Shown in pieces: positions 1 to 8,156 of a stretch of DNA of 64,000 bases. The stretch covers positions 124,001-188,000 of the forward strand of contig NZ_WRPP01000011.1 in NCBI RefSeq assembly GCF_009760405.1, given 5' to 3'. This DNA is from Nocardia terrae (GTDB lineage: Bacteria > Actinomycetota > Actinomycetes > Mycobacteriales > Mycobacteriaceae). The stretch's first letter is position 1. Every line of letters begins with the position of its first letter. Under the pieces are notes generated by a model that saw only the letters and a program-made list of their open reading frames with translations, had not been told where the DNA came from and searched no databases. The translations under genes were made by a program, and so were the position numbers.

Positions 1-479
1 GTGAGCTGTTCCACCGCACCCTTGGTCGAGTCGTACACCGCGTAGCCGGGCAGCATGAGGGCCGTGGTGGAGCTGGAAATGGTGATGATCCGGCCATTGT
101 CGGCCATGCGATCCCACGCCAGCTGCATGCCGTGAAAGACGCCCTTGACGTTCACGGCGAAGCTCAGATCGAATTCCTCGGAGGTGATCTCCGGGAACGG
201 TTTGGTGATCGCGACGGCCGCGTTGTTGACCAGGATGTCCCAGCTGCCCCAGGCGGAGATCAGCTGGTCGACCATGGCGGCGTACTCGTCGCGGTCACGC
301 ACATCGGCGGCCAGCGCCAGCGCCTGGCCTCCGTCCGCCTCGATCTCGGCGACCACTTCGTCGGCCGGTTCGGGCGTGTGCGGATGATTGATGGCCACCC
401 GGACACCCTGCGCGGCAAGTGTTTCCGCGATGGAGCGACCGATTCCGGTGGCGGCCCCGGTGATGAGGGCGGACTTCAT
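1..479 (-). CDS. SDR family NAD(P)-dependent oxidoreductase (partial, cut by window edge)
   Basis: This is the N-terminal 159 residues of a short-chain dehydrogenase/reductase; the C-terminus lies outside the window. The protein opens MKSALITGAATGIGRS, with the TGxxxGIG cofactor loop at about residues 7-14. NNAA follows near residue 88, and YDSTK gives the catalytic YxxxK near residue 149. The fold and the Tyr/Lys pair mark it as an NAD(P)H-dependent alcohol or keto reductase, but the substrate cannot be read from the sequence. Its ATG shares one base with the stop of the upstream DUF3224 gene (TAATG), so the two are probably translationally coupled. The family call is firm; the specific activity is unknown. 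Confidence 0.9.
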   Translation of the reverse strand, partial: MKSALITGAATGIGRSIAETLAAQGVRVAINHPHTPEPADEVVAEIEADGGQALALAADVRDRDEYAAMVDQLISAWGSWDILVNNAAVAITKPFPEITSEEFDLSFAVNVKGVFHGMQLAWDRMADNGRIITISSSTTALMLPGYAVYDSTKGAVEQL

Positions 480-883
480 TACTCGTACCAGTACTCGAGC
501 CAGACCTGCGCGCCCTCACCGAGATTGGCCTTGAAGCCGCCCTCACCGCGCAGTCCGGTCAGGTCGCCGGTGCCGGAGCCGGGGACCACGAACCAGTCGC
601 CGCTGACGATATTGTCCGCGACGGTGCCCGCGTCCTGCAGCAGGAAGGTGCCGGACTTGCCGTCCACCGAACCCGTAATGCGTTCGATGCCAACGAAACT
701 GGCGGTGCCGTCGGCGTTGGAGGACTGCAGGAACTCCACCACGCCTTCACCCTCGATGCCGCCGGAGAAGCTCTCCTCCACATGGATCCGGGTGAGCACC
801 GGACCCTGCTCGGGCTCCTCGTAGGCGACGGGCTCGTACTTGTGCACCGCGATGGTGCCTTCGACGCGAATCTTTTCGGTCAT
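479..883 (-). CDS. DUF3224 domain-containing protein
   Basis: A 134-residue protein that matches the DUF3224 family over its whole length. Its signature segments are SFSGGIEGEGVVEFL, DGTASFVGIERITG and GSGTGDLTGLRGEGGF. The family is predicted to form an allene-oxide-cyclase-like small beta-barrel and has no established reaction. There is no signal peptide, so it is probably cytoplasmic. I start it at ATG 883 because GAGG sits six bases upstream; an in-frame GTG lies one codon earlier. The stop overlaps the start of the SDR gene by one base, so the two probably form one operon. Confidence 0.85.
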   Translation of the reverse strand: MTEKIRVEGTIAVHKYEPVAYEEPEQGPVLTRIHVEESFSGGIEGEGVVEFLQSSNADGTASFVGIERITGSVDGKSGTFLLQDAGTVADNIVSGDWFVVPGSGTGDLTGLRGEGGFKANLGEGAQVWLEYWYE

Positions 884-1072
884 CACATGCCTCTATTCGG
901 GAATGCGCCTGGGGCGCACGGATATCCTCCCGAACTTTCTGGCGGTGCGGAAGGCTTTATCAAGTAGTGAAATCGGCCGTATCCAGAAGCATCGGTAATC
1001 GATGTCTGCAAATGTGAAACACGCGAGTTCGATGTGGTGCCAATGACTTCCGGTGAATTATGGTCGGCAACC

Positions 1073-1555
1073 ATGAACGCACGTACATTCTTCGGCGCGG
1101 CTCTGGCGGTAGTCGCGCTCACCATGACCGGAAACGGCGTCGCCTCGGCCGACGTCGGCCTGACCGAAGCCAACAACGCGGACTTCCTCGACGGTGACAC
1201 CCTCTACTTCGCCGACTGGCTGGGCACCACCACCTGCGCCATCCACGCCAACGGCGATGTCGGCTGCGACCTGCAGCCGGGCTACACCCTGTTCGGCTTC
1301 ATCCCCGTCAGCGATGTCGTGATCGACAGCACGCCGATCCTGCCCGCCCACCCGACCTTCGGTCTCGGCGGCACGCACGGGCGAGCGGGCAGCCGCTGGA
1401 TCACCGATGTGCCGCGCGACGGTTCGGTGTACCAGGGCACCCGCATCGACTACGCGGGCGTCACCTGCATCGGCGGGCTGCCGCACGGCGGGGCGCTCAA
1501 CTGCACCTCCAAGGGGCACAAGTTCACCCTGCAGAGCAGCATCCAGATCAGCTGA
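1073..1555 (+). CDS. Small secreted protein of unknown function
   Basis: A 160-residue exported protein. The start at 1073 gives MNARTFFGAALAVVALTM, a short basic N-terminus and hydrophobic core ending near ASA-DV, which is a typical Sec signal peptide with cleavage around residue 26. An in-frame start at 1034 would put 13 residues ahead of the signal and is less likely. The mature part has four cysteines (CAI, CDL, CIG, CTS), so two disulfides are possible, and it is rich in Gly, Thr and aromatic residues. I do not recognise a named family; similar small secreted proteins are common in Nocardia and Mycobacterium. It stands alone upstream of the SRPBCC-epimerase gene. Confidence 0.7.
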   Translation: MNARTFFGAALAVVALTMTGNGVASADVGLTEANNADFLDGDTLYFADWLGTTTCAIHANGDVGCDLQPGYTLFGFIPVSDVVIDSTPILPAHPTFGLGGTHGRAGSRWITDVPRDGSVYQGTRIDYAGVTCIGGLPHGGALNCTSKGHKFTLQSSIQIS

Positions 1556-1622
1556 CGACACGCGGGGGAGTGCGATCAAGGCCACGCTTCCGGGTGTGGC
1601 ACAGCGGTAATAGCGTCGGGTC

Positions 1623-3005
1623 ATGGCTCGTACAACGACGTACACCCAATGGATCGCACTCCCGCCGCAGCGGCTGTGGACCGTACTCGGCGATCCGGTG
1701 CGCTGGCCCGAATGGAATCCCGCCGTCAGCGCGGTGACGCTGCACGCCGTGCCCGGCGCGGGCGTCACCGGCGACTACCTGCCGAGCGGGCGCGTCAACG
1801 GGGCGGTGCACGGGCGGCTCGCGAAACCCTTCACGCTCTCGACCTTCGTGCCCGAGCGCGAAATCACCATCGAGCAGCCCGAACCCGCGGGCACCATGCG
1901 GATGCGCTGGGTGCTCACCCCGCGCGACGGCGGCACCGAACTCACCCAGTCGCTGACCTTCGCGGGCGCGTCGCGCTCGGTCATGCGCAAGGTCGTCGGA
2001 AACCTGCTGGAGACCGACACCCACACCTGCCTCACCCGCCTGGCCCAGCTCGCCGGGCTGCGGCCCGCCGCCGACGCGCTCACCGTCGTGATCGCCGGGG
2101 GCACCGGCGCATTGGGACGCACCCTCGCCGCCGACCTGACCTGCCGAGGCCGGCGCGTCGTCATCCTCACCCGCCGCGCGGTGCCGGAACTGCCCTACCC
2201 GCAATACGAATGGGACGGCCGCACCGTCGGCACGTGGGCCGACGCGCTGCGCAATCCGGGACGCACCGCGATCATCAACCTCGCGGGCAAGCTCGTCGAC
2301 TGTCGGCCCACCGCTCGCAATATCGCCGAATTGCGGCGCAGCCGAGTCGATTCCACCCGCGCGCTGGTGGACGCCTCCAAGAGCCTGGACCGGCCCATCG
2401 ACTACTGGATCCAGGCCAGCACCACCGCGATCTGGGCCGACGCCGGTGAGCTCCGCTGCACCGAGTCGACGCCGCTGCCCGCACCCGGCCTGCCCCAGAT
2501 GACCGGCGTGGCGCAGCCGTGGGAGGCGGCCTTCGACGGGGCCAATGCCGCGCACTGGACCATCCTGCGCACCTCGATCGTCCTCGACCCGGACGCGCCC
2601 GCCATGAAACGCCTGGTGGCGCTGACCAAGGCGGGACTGGGCGGCAGCGTCGGCAACGGACGGCAGTGGTTCAGCTGGATCCACCTCGAGGACTGGCTGG
2701 CCATCGTGCGCGCCGGGCTCGGGCTGGATCCGCAGGTGGCGCTGCCCAACGGCGTGGTGGTCGCGGCCACCGACTTCCCGGTGCGCAACAAGGAACTCAT
2801 GACCACCCTGCGCAGGCAGCTGCGCCGCCCGTGGTCGCCGCCGACGCCCGCGCCCGCGCTGACCGTCGGCGCGGTCCTGCTGCGCACCGATCCGGCCCTC
2901 GGGCTGACCGGGCGGCACGCCACCTCCGAGGTGCTGCGCCACAACGGGTTCCGCTTCCGCTACCCGACTCTCGACGAGGCGCTGTCGAACCTGCTGCCGC
3001 GGTGA
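1623..3005 (+). CDS. SRPBCC domain - TIGR01777-type epimerase fusion
   Basis: A 460-residue two-domain protein. Residues 1-150 look like a SRPBCC (START-like) ligand-binding domain, with PPQRLWTVLGDPVRWPEWNP and later ELTQSLTFAG. Residues 153-460 form an NAD(P)-binding epimerase of the YfcH/TIGR01777 group, starting with VVIAGGTGALGRTLAADL. The C-terminal DUF1731 segment is RHATSEVLRHNGFRFRYPTL. Such fusions are known in actinobacteria, where a lipid-like ligand may bind the SRPBCC part; the reaction is unknown. The gene is monocistronic, between a secreted protein and qcrB. Domain calls are confident and function is not. Confidence 0.88.
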   Translation: MARTTTYTQWIALPPQRLWTVLGDPVRWPEWNPAVSAVTLHAVPGAGVTGDYLPSGRVNGAVHGRLAKPFTLSTFVPEREITIEQPEPAGTMRMRWVLTPRDGGTELTQSLTFAGASRSVMRKVVGNLLETDTHTCLTRLAQLAGLRPAADALTVVIAGGTGALGRTLAADLTCRGRRVVILTRRAVPELPYPQYEWDGRTVGTWADALRNPGRTAIINLAGKLVDCRPTARNIAELRRSRVDSTRALVDASKSLDRPIDYWIQASTTAIWADAGELRCTESTPLPAPGLPQMTGVAQPWEAAFDGANAAHWTILRTSIVLDPDAPAMKRLVALTKAGLGGSVGNGRQWFSWIHLEDWLAIVRAGLGLDPQVALPNGVVVAATDFPVRNKELMTTLRRQLRRPWSPPTPAPALTVGAVLLRTDPALGLTGRHATSEVLRHNGFRFRYPTLDEALSNLLPR

Positions 3006-3083
3006 TCGCGGCCCGAAGTGTGATCTACGACAACTTGTCGTATTCAGGTGTCACATTTCGGGTCCGGCGGACGTCTGGTGTTC

Positions 3084-4688
3084 ATGAATGCCACCGCGAA
3101 CCGCGCCGATGCCGCCGATCAGCGGTATCACCTCGCCGCGGGCCTGAAACGCTCCATCAACAAGGTGTTCCCGACGCACTGGTCGTTCCTGCTCGGGGAA
3201 ATCGCGCTCTACAGCTTCATCATCCTGCTGCTGTCCGGCGTCTATCTGACCCTCTACTTCGAACCCTCCATGACGGAGGTGACCTACAACGGCAGCTACC
3301 AGCCGCTGCGCGGCGTGCAGATGTCGGCCGCCTACCGCAGCGTCCTGGACATCTCCTTCGACGTGCGCGGCGGACTGTTCGTGCGGCAGGTCCACCACTG
3401 GGCCGCACTGCTGTTCCTGGCCTCGATGATCATCCACATGCTCCGGGTGTTCTTCACCGGAGCCTTCCGCAAACCCCGCGAGGCGACCTGGGTGATCGGC
3501 GCGCTGCTGCTGATCCTGTCCATGTTCGAGGGCTACTTCGGCTACTCGCTGCCCGACGACCTGCTCTCCGGCACCGGCCTGCGCTCACCGCTGGGCGGCA
3601 TCACCATGAGCGTCCCGGTCGTCGGCACCTGGCTGCACTTCATGCTCTTCGGCGGGGAATTCCCGGGCACCGTGCTGATCCCGCGGCTCTACATCACCCA
3701 TGTACTGCTGTTCCCCGGCATCATGCTCGGACTCATCGGCGCGCACATCGCGCTGGTCTGGTACCAGAAGCACACCCAGTTCCCCGGGCCCGCGCGCACC
3801 GAGCGAAATGTGGTGGGCGCGCGCATCATTCCGGTGTTCTCGCTGGACCAGGGCGCGTTCTTCGCCTTCACGCTGGCCACCGTCGCGCTCATGGGCGGGC
3901 TGTTCCAGATCAACCCGATCTGGAATCTCGGCCCGTACAACCCGGCCCAGGTGTCGGCGGGATCCCAGCCCGACTTCTACATGATGTGGACCGACGGCCT
4001 GGCCCGGCTCATGCCGCCCTGGGAGATCTACCTCGGCCGCTACACCATTCCCGCACCCTTCTGGGTGGCCGTGGTGATGGGCCTGGTGCTGGTGGTCATC
4101 CCGATCTACCCGTGGATCGAGAAGCGGCTCACCCGCGACACCGCGCGCCACAATCTGCTGCAGCGGCCGCGAGATGTGCCGGTGCGCACCGCGATCGGGG
4201 CCATGGCCATCGCCTTCTACCTGGTGCTCACCCTCGCCTGCGTCAACGACATCATCGCGTTGAAGTTCGACATCTCGCTCAACGCCACCACCTGGTTCTT
4301 CCGGATCGCGCTACTGCTCGCGCCGCCGCTGGCCTACACCGTGGCCTACCGGTTCTGCCTGGGCCTGCAGCGCAGTGACCGCGCGGTGCTCGAACACGGC
4401 ATCGAGACCGGCATCATCAAGCGGCTGCCGCACGGCGGGTACATCGAGGTGCACCAGTCGCTCGGCGGTGTGGACGCGCACGGGCATCCGATTCCCTTGG
4501 AATACCAGGGCGCTGCCGTGCCGAAGAAGATGAGCAAGCTCGGCTCCGCGGGTAAACCCGGAACCGGCGCGTTCCTCACCGTCGACCCACCCGAAGAGCG
4601 CGCGGCGCTCGACGCCGTCCATCATCATGAGGAACAGGCCCAGCTCGACATGCTGAAGGCCAAGCAGGACACCGGGAGTCGAGGATGA
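3084..4688 (+). CDS. qcrB: Cytochrome bc1 complex cytochrome b subunit (orphan copy)
   Basis: A 534-residue membrane protein very close in pattern to actinobacterial QcrB, the quinol-oxidising di-heme subunit of the bc1-aa3 supercomplex. Two heme-ligand histidine pairs are visible: VHHWAALLFLASMIIH and THVLLFPGIMLGLIGAH. The actinobacterial Qo-site segment PDFYMMWTDGLARLMPPWE and the long C-terminal extension after ETGIIKRLPHGGYIEVHQ are also present. I start at ATG 3084 (MNATANRADAADQRYH) rather than 3048, by comparison with the family. Unusually, no qcrC, qcrA or ctaE is adjacent; instead it overlaps a 79-residue gene by four bases (ATGA). It is probably a second copy beside a complete operon elsewhere, though that is outside the window. 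Confidence 0.92.
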   Translation: MNATANRADAADQRYHLAAGLKRSINKVFPTHWSFLLGEIALYSFIILLLSGVYLTLYFEPSMTEVTYNGSYQPLRGVQMSAAYRSVLDISFDVRGGLFVRQVHHWAALLFLASMIIHMLRVFFTGAFRKPREATWVIGALLLILSMFEGYFGYSLPDDLLSGTGLRSPLGGITMSVPVVGTWLHFMLFGGEFPGTVLIPRLYITHVLLFPGIMLGLIGAHIALVWYQKHTQFPGPARTERNVVGARIIPVFSLDQGAFFAFTLATVALMGGLFQINPIWNLGPYNPAQVSAGSQPDFYMMWTDGLARLMPPWEIYLGRYTIPAPFWVAVVMGLVLVVIPIYPWIEKRLTRDTARHNLLQRPRDVPVRTAIGAMAIAFYLVLTLACVNDIIALKFDISLNATTWFFRIALLLAPPLAYTVAYRFCLGLQRSDRAVLEHGIETGIIKRLPHGGYIEVHQSLGGVDAHGHPIPLEYQGAAVPKKMSKLGSAGKPGTGAFLTVDPPEERAALDAVHHHEEQAQLDMLKAKQDTGSRG

Positions 4689-4924
4689 AACTCCGGACAC
4701 GCACCGACGACGGCGAATTCGGGCTGCTGGTACCCGCCGCCACCGTCTACGACATGCAGTCCGCCCGCACCGTGCGACAGCTGCTGCGCGCGGCCGGCGT
4801 GCGGGCCACCATGGGCCGCACGCGGATCCACCGCTGGCGCAATATCAAGGACCGCTTCCAGATCCTCGTCTTCCCCGAGGACGCCGTGCGCGCCTACGAC
4901 GTCCTCTCCCGGCACACCAGCTGA
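4685..4924 (+). CDS. 79-residue basic protein coupled to qcrB (DUF2007-like fold suspected)
   Basis: A 79-residue protein that starts inside the qcrB stop (ATGA overlap), so it is probably translated with the cytochrome. It has no membrane segment or signal. The pattern is a short beta start, a helix (SARTVRQLLRAAGVRA), a basic loop (RIHRWRNIKD), then FQILVFPEDAVRAYDVLSR. That alpha/beta order resembles small DUF2007-type proteins with a ferredoxin-like fold, which is a resemblance and not a proven match. It could assist or regulate the orphan cytochrome b. Its stop TGA abuts the pcrA stop on the other strand. Confidence 0.7.
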   Translation: MKLRTRTDDGEFGLLVPAATVYDMQSARTVRQLLRAAGVRATMGRTRIHRWRNIKDRFQILVFPEDAVRAYDVLSRHTS

Positions 4925-7372
4925 TCAGAGTTTGGTCAGGGTCCGGCTGAACTTCGGAATCAACCGGATCTTGCCCGCCGTACCGAAATCGATGGTGACC
5001 GTGGCCAGATCGCCGAAGCCCTCGGCGGCGATGACCCGGCCCAGGCCGTACTTGTCGTCGGTGACCCGGTCGCCCACGGCCAGCACCAGGGTGGTGTTGT
5101 TGCGCTTGGCCGCGGCCGGGGCGGGTCGCCGCTCGCCGCGGTCGCGCAGACCGGGGCGCTGCTCGGACCAGCCGTCACCGCGCGTCCAATCACGTTCCAG
5201 GCCATCGTCCTCGCCACGGCGACGCAGACCACGGGACTGCGACGGTGTGGGCTCGAGCCGGCGCCAGTCCATCAGATGGCCCGGAATCTCCTGCAGGAAG
5301 CGGGATTCCGGATTCGAGACCGGCTGCCCCCAGCCGGAGCGCACCACCGCGCGGGACAGGTAGAGGCGCTTGCGGGCGCGGGTGATGCCCACGTACGCCA
5401 GGCGGCGTTCCTCCTGCAGTTCGGTCGGATCGCCCAGGGCGCGCATGTGCGGGAACTGGCCGTCCTCCCAGCCGGTGACGAATACGACCGGGAACTCGAG
5501 GCCCTTGGCGGTGTGCAGGGTCATCATGGTGACCACGCCCGAACCCTCCTCGGGAATCTGGTCGGCGTCGGCCACCAGCGACACCCGCTCCAGGAAGGCC
5601 GCCAGCGAACCCGGCTCGGGCTCGCCCTCGGCCTGCTCGGGCACCAAGCCCTCCTCGCGGGCGGCCTCCACATTGTTGCGGGCCTCGGAGCTGAATTCGC
5701 GTGCGACGCTGACCAGCTCGTTGAGGTTGTCCAGGCGCGCGCCGTCCTGGGGATCGTCGGAGGCTTCGAGCTCGGCGCGGTATCCGGTGCGGTCCAGCAC
5801 GGCTTCGACCACCGAACCCACGTCCGGGAAGTCCATGTCGGCCTGCGCGCCCGCGGCCCGAACCTCGTCCAGCAGCTCGAGGAATCCGGTGATGGCCCGC
5901 TGCGAACGGATGTTGAGCAGGGCGACCTTGCCCTCCGACGCGTCCCGAAGCGCCTGCGCGAAGCCGATATTGCGCTGCTCGGCGTGCACCGCCACACACG
6001 CTTCGGCTCGATCGCCGATGCCCCGGCGGGGAGTGTTCAGGATCCGGCGCAGGCTCACCGCGTCGTCCGGGTTCTCCAGCACCCGCAGATAGGCCACGAT
6101 GTCGCGGACTTCCTTGCGCTCGTAGAAGCGCACGCCGCCGACGACCTTGTAGGGCAACCCCATCCGGATGAAGATCTCTTCCAGCGCCCGGGAGTTGTTG
6201 TTGGTGCGGTAGAAGACCGCCACGTCCGCGTAGTTGGCCTCACCCTGATCGACCAGCCGGTCGATCTCCTTGGCCACGAACGACGCTTCGTCGTGCTCGT
6301 TGTCGGCCACGTAGCCGACGATCAGATCGCCCTCGCCCGCATCGGTCCACAGCTTCTTCTCGCGGCGGCCCTCATTGCGGGCGATGACCGCGTTGGCGGC
6401 CGTCAGAATGTGCTGGGTGGAGCGGTAGTTCTGTTCCAGCAGAATGGTTTCCGCGTCCGGGAAGTCGCGCTCGAACTCCTCGATATTGCGGATGGTCGCG
6501 CCGCGGAAGGCATAGATCGACTGATCGGCGTCACCCACCACGCACAGTTCCGAGGGCGGCACCCGATCGTCGGGGCCGTTGTCGGGCTCGTCGCCCCACA
6601 CCCCGCCGCGGTGATGGCCCACCAGCTCGCGCACCAGCGTGTACTGCGCGTGGTTGGTGTCCTGGTACTCGTCGACCAGGACGTGGCGGAAGCGCCGCCG
6701 GTAGTACTCGGCCACCTGCGGATGCCGCTGCAGCAGCGACACCGTCTCGCCGATCAGATCGTCGAAGTCGAAGGCATTGGCCGCGCGCAGCCGCCGCTGG
6801 TACTCGTCGTAGACCTTGGCCACGATGCGCGGCAGCTCGGCGTCCTCGGTCTCGGCGTCGGCGGCGGCCTGCAGCGGATCGATGAGCTCGTTCTTGAGAT
6901 TCGAGATGGCCGTCGACAGCAACCGCGGGGAGTACTTCTTCGCGTCGATGTCGAAGTCGCGAATGATCATGCCCAGCAACCGGCGCGAATCGTCCGCGTC
7001 GTAGATGGAGAAGTTGGAGTTCATCCCCGCCAGCAGCGACGCCTGGGTCCGCAGGATGCGCACGCAGCTGGAGTGGAAGGTGGACACCCACATGCCGGCC
7101 GCGCGCGGGCCGACCAGCCCGGCGACGCGTTCGCGCATCTCGGCGGCGGCCTTGTTGGTGAAGGTGATGGCCAGAATCTCGCCGGGGCGCACCCCGCGGG
7201 CGTCGAGCAGATAGGCGATGCGGCGGGTGAGAACCGCGGTCTTTCCTGATCCGGCTCCCGCCACGATCAGCAGCGGGCGGCCGGTGTGTGTCACCGCGGC
7301 GCGCTGTTGTGGATTCAACCCCTCGAGCAACCGCTCGGTCTTCTGCTCGTTCATCGCCACCGTCGTGTTCAT
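4925..7372 (-). CDS. pcrA: UvrD/PcrA-type ATP-dependent DNA helicase
   Basis: An 815-residue superfamily 1A 3'-5' helicase acting in nucleotide excision repair and clearance of replication and recombination intermediates. Visible motifs in order are the Q motif GLNPQQRAAV, Walker A AGAGSGKTAVLTRR, Ia TFTNKAAAEMRERV, Walker B LVDEYQDTN, III GDADQSIYAFRGA, IV LEQNYRST, V MTLHTAKGLEFPVVF and VI EERRLAYVGITRAR. The C-terminal VGDRVTDDKYGLGRVIAAEG is the Tudor-like RNA-polymerase-binding tail typical of PcrA/UvrD1. The order pcrA next to chorismate mutase matches Rv0949/Rv0948c. The stop codons of this gene and the convergent small gene are back to back. Confidence 0.97.
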   Translation of the reverse strand: MNTTVAMNEQKTERLLEGLNPQQRAAVTHTGRPLLIVAGAGSGKTAVLTRRIAYLLDARGVRPGEILAITFTNKAAAEMRERVAGLVGPRAAGMWVSTFHSSCVRILRTQASLLAGMNSNFSIYDADDSRRLLGMIIRDFDIDAKKYSPRLLSTAISNLKNELIDPLQAAADAETEDAELPRIVAKVYDEYQRRLRAANAFDFDDLIGETVSLLQRHPQVAEYYRRRFRHVLVDEYQDTNHAQYTLVRELVGHHRGGVWGDEPDNGPDDRVPPSELCVVGDADQSIYAFRGATIRNIEEFERDFPDAETILLEQNYRSTQHILTAANAVIARNEGRREKKLWTDAGEGDLIVGYVADNEHDEASFVAKEIDRLVDQGEANYADVAVFYRTNNNSRALEEIFIRMGLPYKVVGGVRFYERKEVRDIVAYLRVLENPDDAVSLRRILNTPRRGIGDRAEACVAVHAEQRNIGFAQALRDASEGKVALLNIRSQRAITGFLELLDEVRAAGAQADMDFPDVGSVVEAVLDRTGYRAELEASDDPQDGARLDNLNELVSVAREFSSEARNNVEAAREEGLVPEQAEGEPEPGSLAAFLERVSLVADADQIPEEGSGVVTMMTLHTAKGLEFPVVFVTGWEDGQFPHMRALGDPTELQEERRLAYVGITRARKRLYLSRAVVRSGWGQPVSNPESRFLQEIPGHLMDWRRLEPTPSQSRGLRRRGEDDGLERDWTRGDGWSEQRPGLRDRGERRPAPAAAKRNNTTLVLAVGDRVTDDKYGLGRVIAAEGFGDLATVTIDFGTAGKIRLIPKFSRTLTKL

Positions 7373-7692
7373 CGCCCATCCACGCTACCGGCGCGCACCG
7401 ACAGGCGACGGGCGGGATCGCACAGGTGTCCGATAAGTGCCGGTCCGGCGAACCTCCGGTGAACTCGGCCGGGCCGGAAAACTCAGAAGATTCACAAACG
7501 TATCCGTTTTGCTTGGGTCACTCTGCGTGGCACACTCGTCGAATGACCGGCTCGAGGGTGACGCATTGCGTGTGAGCCCGTTCCCGGGGGGACAATGTAT
7601 GGCCAACAGGTCTGATTCTTGGTGAGAACCCGATCGGTAACAGGATGGGTCCACCCGCCGATCGACGTTCGGGACCACGAGGAGTTGAAAGT
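7373..7692. other. Divergent intergenic region, pcrA / chorismate mutase
   Basis: This 320-base gap must contain promoters for both flanking genes. I see no strong -35/-10 pair, no clear terminator and no conserved small ORF. The only firm signal is GGAG at 7681-7684, eight bases before the chorismate mutase ATG at 7693. Confidence 0.5.
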
Positions 7693-7998
7693 ATGAGCAT
7701 CTCGACGACGGGACATTCCGAGTCTGCCACCGGGTCGGACTCCGCCCTGCCCTCCGAGGCTGAAATCGAAAAGCTGCGCTTGGAAATCGACAAGCTGGAC
7801 GCCGAAATCCTGGCCGCCATCAAGCGCCGCACCGAGGTCTCGCGCATCATCGGGCGGACGCGAATGGCGAACGGTGGGCCCAAGCTCGTCCACTCCCGCG
7901 AGATGAAGGTGCTGGAGCGCTTCAGCGAGCTGGGCCAGGAGGGCCACACCCTCGCCATGCTCCTGCTCCGCCTGGGCCGCGGCCGCTTGGGGCACTGA
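7693..7998 (+). CDS. Chorismate mutase, AroQ-delta subclass
   Basis: A 101-residue intracellular chorismate mutase that converts chorismate to prephenate for Phe and Tyr synthesis. It matches the mycobacterial Rv0948c type: KLRLEIDKLDAEILAAIKRR with the active-site Arg/Lys, then VHSREMKVLERF, ending RLGRGRLGH. In M. tuberculosis that C-terminal tail docks on DAHP synthase, which activates the otherwise weak enzyme; the conserved tail suggests the same here. The start at 7693 is chosen for GGAG eight bases upstream; an in-frame ATG at 7645 lacks a good ribosome site. Two hairpins follow the stop. Confidence 0.94.
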   Translation: MSISTTGHSESATGSDSALPSEAEIEKLRLEIDKLDAEILAAIKRRTEVSRIIGRTRMANGGPKLVHSREMKVLERFSELGQEGHTLAMLLLRLGRGRLGH

Positions 7999-8081
7999 TC
8001 AAGATCTCTCGTTAACGACAGGCACCGCCCGATCCGATACATCGAGCGGTGCGTCGTCGCGCGTGCCCACACACGAACCAC

Positions 8082-8107
8082 GCTGCATGTGGAGCCACGG
8101 ATGCAGC
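8082..8107 (+). terminator. Hairpin downstream of chorismate mutase
   Basis: The seven-base arms GCTGCAT and ATGCAGC enclose an inner GTG/CAC pairing, and the hairpin is followed by TTT. It lies about 85 bases after the stop and is the first of two tandem hairpins. Confidence 0.5.
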
Positions 8108-8116
8108 TTTCCCAGG

Positions 8117-8151
8117 CCGCCCCGGGTGTCTCGACCCCGGGGCGGTTCTTT
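8117..8151 (+). terminator. Rho-independent terminator between chorismate mutase and gabD
   Basis: A perfect 10-bp GC stem, CCGCCCCGGG (8117-8126) with CCCGGGGCGG (8136-8145), with a nine-base loop and then TTCTTTC. It sits between convergent genes and in the plus direction would stop reading into gabD. Confidence 0.75.
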
Positions 8152-8156
8152 CATGC

